From positions 1 to 10,676 of the forward strand of contig JALLAZ010001363.1 in assembly GCA_036939755.1 (NCBI GenBank): a stretch of 10,676 nt of DNA, given 5' to 3'. The notes beneath the pieces were generated by a model. The model made no database searches. It saw only the letters and a list, made by a program, of their open reading frames with translations, and had not been told where the DNA came from. Numbering within the stretch: position 1 is the first letter of the stretch; every line of letters starts with the position of its first letter. Shown here piece by piece: positions 6,864-10,676 of this stretch. Position numbers and translations under genes: made by a program. The DNA is from Stephanodiscus triporus (lineage: Eukaryota; Bacillariophyta; Thalassiosirophyceae; Thalassiosirales; Thalassiosiraceae).

Positions 6864-7538
6864 TTAAAAAGGGCAAGGATTTAATAACATCAGCCGACAC
6901 TTCCCTCTGCATTCACCGTATAATTCTAAACCAGCTGAAGCTGTCGCGATAGCATGGTTCATCGCCGATCCCCTCGCTATCTTCAATGTCCTCACAGCAA
7001 TATGGCTCCGACTGCCCAGGAGTATGGATACGTTGCGAGAGGCTATGCCCTTACAGTCGACCTCGTCCACGGACAGCAACAGATCGCCGACTAGTACCTC
7101 GTCGCGCAACGCGCTTCTTTTGCCGACGGCGTGCACGACGGGCATGACCCCGCTGGGATTGTCGAGAGCGATGCCAAGCTTTCCCTCCGGCGCAATTACC
7201 GTGACGAGATCGAGGTTGGAGTCGGCGAGTCCGAGATATGTTTGGTAGATATCTTTCAGTGTTATGCCCGCACCGACGGTCATGGGCGATTTGCAAGAAT
7301 GGACGGTCGAGCCTTCCATTTGACTTTCCAGCTTCGTGTAATAGATTGCCGCCGAGATGAGAGATGAATAGCTATCAATATAAAAAGAGGGCACAAGAGA
7401 GCAGATGAGACGTAGAATAGCCAAGAATACATGAATCAGAAATTCCATGAGATCGTACCTCTCTCCCACAGTATTCTCCGAATGATTCCTCTCGGAGCCG
7501 AATGATTCGCCAGCGAAGAGATCGCCCAGCGTGCTCAT
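6864..7538 (-). CDS. Small PDZ-domain protein
   Basis: Proposed exons 7538-7459 and 7371-6864, giving 195 residues; without splicing the frame is also open and gives 224. The PDZ fold covers about residues 82-159 of the spliced form: LVTVIAPEGKLGIALD holds the carboxylate-binding loop (KLGI), followed by PVVHAV, then VGDLLLSVDEVDCKGIA and a final RTLKI strand. PDZ domains bind C-terminal peptides and scaffold complexes; no enzymatic domain is attached. The N-terminal part (SYSSLISAAIYYTKLES) looks helical. The tail after the domain is Cys-bearing and unrecognised. It converges on the zinc-protein gene with 74 bases between stops, so 3' ends probably overlap. The partner is unknown. Confidence 0.8.
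   Translation of the reverse strand: MSTLGDLFAGESFGSERNHSENTVGERYDLMEFLIHVFLAILRLICSLVPSFYIDSYSSLISAAIYYTKLESQMEGSTVHSCKSPMTVGAGITLKDIYQTYLGLADSNLDLVTVIAPEGKLGIALDNPSGVMPVVHAVGKRSALRDEVLVGDLLLSVDEVDCKGIASRNVSILLGSRSHIAVRTLKIARGSAMNHAIATASAGLELYGECRGKCRLMLLNPCPF
7372..7458 (-). other. Probable 87-nt intron of the PDZ gene (3n, no stop)
   Basis: Read on the minus strand it runs GTACGA...TTGATAG. It is AT-rich relative to its flanks, and splicing joins NTVGE to SYSSLISAA smoothly. The donor is weaker than the GTGAG/GTAAG donors of the other introns here and the acceptor is TAG rather than CAG. Its length is 29 codons with no stop, and retention would add a strongly hydrophobic stretch (LMEFLIHVFLAILRLI). 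Either state is possible from sequence alone. Confidence 0.55.
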
Positions 7539-7751
7539 GTCGTCAATTTATTTATCCGTAGGGGCGCCTTGGGCAAAGAAGCACTGACGCACTCGAATCG
7601 TGCCCAAAATACCCCTCCTCGTCGTTCGACGCATCGCTTTGGCATTTTTGGAATACTTTACCAAGGAGAGAACACATCCTATACGGGGGTGTACAGAAAG
7701 ACGATGTTTTCCTCCGATGCCATTCCATAATAGGGATGTATACGAAATGCC

Positions 7752-9023
7752 TCACGCGAAGTCCTCCGCAAGCATGTACAGCACCACCTTCCTCGCGAAC
7801 TCGGTGGCTACGAACGGTAGCGTCGTCGTGCGAATCCTTTCGTGTTTCGCGCGGAGGTATTCCACGAGCTCGTCGTACAGACGCACCCTCTTTCCGTTCA
7901 TCGTCCTTTCGGGGAATTCCCTCGGGAACACGCAGCACGGCTTGGGCACGAGAAACGCAAAAATACATCTTTCGTTAGGATAACAATATTTACCATCGTG
8001 GCGAGGTGATCGAAACCGTGGGGTGTGTGTGTCGCCGATATAAATCGACGCGAATAGAGGGCGATGTATCAAACTCACCACGACGGCGAACGGCACTTTC
8101 AACAGAAGGGCCAGATCGATTATGGCCTCGGTCGCCTGATCCCTGAAATAGGTGTCGAACGACGGAAGTGGGGGGACAAAAAGAACGGGTCGGTTTTTCA
8201 TCTGGGGGAACGAATATATACGAAATAAAAACACGATCGGGCGTTGTCCTCCATTATTATTTTTCGTCGGAAATTCGTGCCTCCCTTCCGCCACACACAC
8301 GCGCGCGCATGCGCCAACACACTTAACTCACGGGTGAAAGCCAACGATCAGATCCGACGATCGGAACGCCTCCAACGCTCGTCGAGGGTCGATTATTTGA
8401 CAGTCGTCGTAATCCGATGCGATGTCCTTCGCCTCGCATTCGCCATACGCGCGAACGCGTTGTCGTGCATCGTCGTATATTCGAGCGTCGTGCCAATACT
8501 GATCCCACGATCGCAGGGCGTCCCTTTCCGACGATGACGAGTCGACTACGACGACCTCCCTGAGCATATCGACCAGGACGGAATCGACGCGTATTCTCAT
8601 GTAAGACGGCGAGGTCGGTCGTAGTATTAGGTTGTCACCGCCCACACCCCCACCGTCGTCGCGGCAGTTTTCGACGAGACGGGGGATCAATTTCGCGAGT
8701 GGCTGATGCGTGGACAATCCCTCCGTGGAACGCAATCTCGTCTCCTCCGGGTTATCGAGTAAGAAATTGACCGATTTGACCAACCGACGATGATCGGGCA
8801 CGACGGGATCGACTATCACGGAATTCACAGAGTCGACGTTCCGTAGTATCCACGAGAGGCATCCCTTCCCCCCCGCCACGTCCAGGACCGTGATCCCGGC
8901 TCCAGCGCCGCCGGAAGACGCCGAATTCGACATCGACGACGAGGAGGAAGACGGTCGGGGGAAGAAGAAGGAGCGCAGTAGGAACTCGCGAAAGGCGAAC
9001 ACGCGGAATCTCTTCGCGTACAT
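7752..9023 (-). CDS. SAM-dependent methyltransferase-like protein
   Basis: Exons 9023-8332, 8142-8079 and 7940-7752 give 314 residues from the ATG at 9023. Motif I is VLDVAGGKG (46-54) and the following acidic strand end is VIVDPVVP (D72), a class I Rossmann methyltransferase pattern. The C-terminal part reads GFHPDQATEAIIDLALLL, then PFAVVPCCVFPREFP and a final strand KVVLYML. The HPDQATE and PCCVFP blocks meet only when both introns are removed, which supports the model. I know similar uncharacterised methyltransferase-like proteins in algae and fungi but cannot name a substrate. The start is uncertain: an upstream frame from 9334 carries the likely original N-terminus, but a tandem duplication puts it out of frame. 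Residues SSSSSSMSNSASS are an insertion-prone linker. The gene diverges from the secreted-protein gene. Confidence 0.75.
7941..8078 (-). other. Intron 2 of the methyltransferase gene
   Basis: Minus strand GTGAGT...CCAAG, 138 nt, phase 0. It joins PFAVV to PCCVFPREF. The acceptor AAG is less usual than CAG, but no other AG nearby keeps the frame and the PCCVF block. Confidence 0.82.
8143..8331 (-). other. Intron 1 of the methyltransferase gene
   Basis: Minus strand GTGAGT...TTTCAG, 189 nt, phase 2. It joins LIVGFHP to DQATEAIID. Near its donor it holds an alternating purine-pyrimidine run (8292-8314). Confidence 0.9.
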
Positions 9024-9334
9024 CCCTTCCCCCCCGCCACGTCCAGGACCGTGATCCCGGCTCCAGCGCCACCGGAAGACATCAACGAGGAAGACGGTCG
9101 GGGGAAGAAGAAGGAGCGAAGTAGGAATTCGCGAAAGGCGAACACGCGGAATCTCTTCGCGTACGCTCGCTGGCTGTTCTCGTTGTGGGGTATCGTCGTC
9201 GTCGCGAGGACTGGCGGCGGCGGGGGGGGTGACGTCGAGGACGACGTCCGCTTTTGGACATCGTCAGCAATGACGACGCAATAGTACCTCGACGGATAAC
9301 GATCGGCTTTGGCATCGACGTCGTCGTCGTCCAT
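8825..9334 (-). pseudogene. Original 5' exon of the methyltransferase, put out of frame
   Basis: From ATG 9334 (minus) the frame reads MDDDDVDAKADRYPSRYYC, a proline run and IPHNENSQRAYAKRF, then the same FREFLLRSFFFPRPSSS and VLDVAGGKG segments as the 9023 frame. After GKG it crosses the duplication junction into a wrong frame (CTRRDSAC...) and stops at 8825-8827. An ATG further upstream at 9454 is in frame, but the TATA-like box at 9411-9419 lies between the two and favours 9334. Without one duplicate, 9334 would run in frame into the methyltransferase. Unless splicing removes the extra copy, this exon yields only a truncated product with motif I. Confidence 0.6.
8860..9163. repeat. Imperfect tandem duplication in the methyltransferase exon
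   Basis: Copy A is 8860-9020 (161 nt) and copy B is 9021-9163 (143 nt), directly adjacent. Both begin CATCCCTTCC and end CTTCGCGTA. They differ by three substitutions outside a serine-linker region and, in that region, by an 18-nt length difference plus nearby changes. 161 and 143 are both 3n+2, so either copy shifts the frame by the same amount. Confidence 0.95.
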
Positions 9335-9410
9335 CGTCCGAGGTGTGCTCGGGGTGGGGGGGGAGGAAGAATCGATGATGACGGCGGCCAGACTGCGCCC
9401 CCACCCCATC

Positions 9411-9419
9411 TTTTTTATA
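9411..9419 (-). promoter_or_regulatory. TATA-like box for the methyltransferase gene
   Basis: TATAAAAAA on the minus strand, about 77 bases before ATG 9334. The spacing leaves room for a transcription start 25-30 bases downstream and a leader of some 50 bases. It is the only clear TATA-like element placed properly before a gene in this window. Confidence 0.45.
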
Positions 9420-9510
9420 AAGGTTGGGAATAGATCTGGGGCATCTCTTCTCACTCAGGAAGAATGCGGAAAGGTGCCTGGAAGGTCCTTTACTACCCCT
9501 TACATACGTG

Positions 9511-9526
9511 ACTATGAATTCATAGT
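9511..9526. repeat. 16-bp perfect palindrome
   Basis: ACTATGAATTCATAGT is its own reverse complement over 16 bases and sits between two divergent genes. It could be a binding site for a dimeric factor. Confidence 0.6.
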
Positions 9527-9679
9527 TTTACCCCACCGAATATCCAAGATCCAAACTCCAAAATGCATGCATCTCCATGTCGCACTCACACAATCACAGC
9601 ACACGAACGGATTGCAAGTCCATCGGCCCCGCCGCACTCGTTCGCTCATCGTCCCGTAAAGAAATAAAAAAAAGGAGCC

Positions 9680-10279
9680 ATGAAGAGATCGCCCGGTAGC
9701 TCGTTCTTATTCGTCATCCTCGCCGCCCTCCTCGTGTGCGCCCACTCCAAACCCATCATGTCGTCCTCGTCGACTACGACCACGCCCGTCCTCGCCCCCG
9801 ACCATGACAAGAATGACGGCGCGGTGGTCGAATATCGACGGGAGGGGGGAAAGCGCGGACTCGGCCGGGCCGTGGTCGACTGGGGACTGTCGAGGATCGA
9901 CAGGGTCCTGCACGGCGACGTGAGCGTGTCCGAGCTGATGTCGGCGTTCGTGAACAAGTGCGATCATCTCGTATCGATCATGGTACGTTCGTTGATCGAG
10001 CTGTTCGCGCCGTACGCGATATTGCACGAACGCGAGAAATCGAGGACTGAAAAATTCGACGTCGAGTTCAAGGAGCTGATAGGGCTTAGGAACAGGATCG
10101 AACGGGGATGTCTCCGCGCGAACGACGAGGACGAGCGATCGCTCTGCGTTAGCAGGGGGATGGAAATACGGGATCGGATCGTCGATTTGCGGAACAGACG
10201 ATCGAGATCGGCGAACGCCATTCGCAGGTACGAGGGCATGATCGAGTGGTGCGCCTCGTACGGCAATTGGTTCTGCTGA
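9680..10279 (+). CDS. Predicted secreted protein of unknown family
   Basis: 199 residues, single exon. Residues 1-23 form a classic signal peptide: K2-R3, hydrophobic core FLFVILAALLVCA, and a likely cut after AHS (23/24). A Ser/Thr-rich linker follows (28-36). The rest is highly charged and helical, rich in arginine, with RNRIERG and RDRIVDLRNRR. Five cysteines remain after the signal peptide (94, 144, 156, 191, 199), an odd number, the last being the C-terminal residue; one could pair between chains. No ER-retention tail is present and no ASAF-type plastid signal follows the cut, so secretion or the vesicle route is the simplest inference. I recognise no domain. The start is well placed, with an A-rich run before ATGAAG. 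Confidence 0.7.
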   Translation: MKRSPGSSFLFVILAALLVCAHSKPIMSSSSTTTTPVLAPDHDKNDGAVVEYRREGGKRGLGRAVVDWGLSRIDRVLHGDVSVSELMSAFVNKCDHLVSIMVRSLIELFAPYAILHEREKSRTEKFDVEFKELIGLRNRIERGCLRANDEDERSLCVSRGMEIRDRIVDLRNRRSRSANAIRRYEGMIEWCASYGNWFC

Positions 10280-10282
10280 CTG

Positions 10283-10304
10283 ATAATAATATATATATTA
10301 TTAT
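10283..10304. repeat. 22-bp AT-only palindrome in the 3' region
   Basis: Four bases after the secreted-protein stop begins a perfect 22-base palindrome made only of A and T, with an (AT)n core flanked by ATA/TAT units. It may assist 3'-end formation or be a simple-repeat expansion. Confidence 0.7.
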
Positions 10305-10433
10305 TATGTTGTTATGGCATCCCTCTCTTGGACGGTTGGAGGGGCATTTTGGTATGTAGAATGACTCGAACAGATCAGAAGAGTTTGACCTGTCATGCTT
10401 TATTTTTAAGCTACGATAGTCATTTTCATCGTC

Positions 10434-10462
10434 GGGGGGTGGGGGGCGGGATATGAGGGGGG
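10434..10462 (+). other. G-quadruplex-type tract
   Basis: Four runs of at least three G (6, 6, 3 and 6) separated by gaps of 1, 1 and about 6 bases, fitting the canonical G3+N1-7 pattern. It lies about 155 bases downstream of the secreted-protein stop. Confidence 0.6.
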
Positions 10463-10624
10463 TGTCATTCCGACGATAGAACCACGAAGCGTACCAAGTA
10501 TTATCTCTTTATCGGTGAATTTGCGTTTTTCATCGTATTCGTAGCTAAAAAATGATACCATAGGTTTGACAGCTTTTAGTTAACAAACCACTCATACTGA
10601 CACAAAATACTAATACCACACAGA

Positions 10625-10647
10625 GAAAGCTGAGAGTCTCAGCTTTC
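10625..10647. repeat. Near-perfect hairpin, 11-bp arms
   Basis: GAAAGCTGAGA and TCTCAGCTTTC are exact reverse complements separated by a single G. Such tight inverted repeats occur in fold-back or MITE-like elements and in cruciform-forming sites; the element, if any, runs off the right edge. Confidence 0.7.
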
Positions 10648-10676
10648 CAACGGTATAGGGGTCTGGGGGTCGCGGA

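Larger units (their letters stand above)
9335..9679. other. Divergent intergenic region
   Basis: Lies between the likely original methyltransferase start (9334, minus) and the secreted-protein start (9680, plus). It holds a TATA-like box on the minus strand (9411-9419), a 16-bp palindrome (9511-9526) and the palindrome ATGCATGCAT (9563-9572, containing an RY-type CATGCA core). An A-rich run precedes the plus-strand ATG. No coding is seen. Confidence 0.6.
10280..10676. other. Non-coding tail of the window
   Basis: After the secreted-protein stop there is an AT palindrome (10283-10304) probably within the 3' UTR, a G-rich tract (10434-10462), an imperfect inverted repeat with arms at 10403-10416 and 10539-10552 (one mismatch in 14), and a hairpin at 10625-10647. 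No convincing gene or transposase is seen. Confidence 0.6.

Noticed and set aside
7600..7983. 127-codon plus frame antisense to methyltransferase exon 3
   Set aside because: The opposite strand carries PCCVFP and a continuous splice model.
9051..9284. 77-codon plus frame across the duplication
   Set aside because: Highly charged antisense of the methyltransferase exon; no recognisable features.
1..10676. CRISPR array, prophage, insertion sequence, tRNA or rRNA
   Set aside because: No spaced identical repeats, transposase, integrase or cloverleaf was seen; spliced eukaryotic genes rule out a bacterial setting.

Overview
The window reads as nuclear DNA of a photosynthetic stramenopile, most likely a diatom. 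The reasons are short GT-AG introns (about 90-190 nt), compact genes on both strands, a protein with an ASAF-type signal/transit junction (the targeting signal for plastids of red secondary origin), a multi-copy C-x4-C...C-x2-H zinc-module protein, and a small PDZ protein of a kind common in diatoms. The species cannot be told from the sequence. All family names come from reading motifs by eye; no database search was run.

Layout, left to right. (1) At 1-294 (minus) there is a partial coding remnant cut by the window edge and apparently frameshifted. (2) About 1 kb without a convincing gene follows, ending in a promoter-like region with E2F-like and TGACGT motifs, an upstream ORF and a CAA-repeat leader. 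(3) At 1281-4622 (plus) is a five-exon gene for a predicted plastid ABC1/UbiB-family atypical kinase of 970 residues; two microexons of 27 and 24 nt carry its catalytic DPHPGN segment. (4) At 4846-6789 (plus) is a single-exon gene for a protein with five zinc modules, acidic low-complexity tracts and a duplicated C-terminal helical module. (5) Converging on it at 6864-7538 (minus) is a small PDZ-domain gene with a probable in-frame intron. (6) At 7752-9334 (minus) is a three-exon SAM-dependent methyltransferase-like gene. Its 5' part is broken by an imperfect tandem duplication (8860-9020 and 9021-9163) that shifts the frame but creates a new in-frame ATG at its junction. (7) Diverging from it at 9680-10279 (plus) is a predicted secreted 199-residue protein of unknown family. 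(8) The last 400 bases are non-coding and hold an AT palindrome, a G-quadruplex-type tract and a near-perfect hairpin.

The genes do not form an evident pathway: one looks plastidial, one nuclear, one secreted and two are of unclear location. The most notable items are the microexon-built kinase core, the junction-made start codon of the methyltransferase, the duplicated unrecognised module in the zinc protein, the uORF that overlaps the kinase start codon as ATGA, and the stop-free 87-nt PDZ intron that would encode a membrane-like segment if retained.
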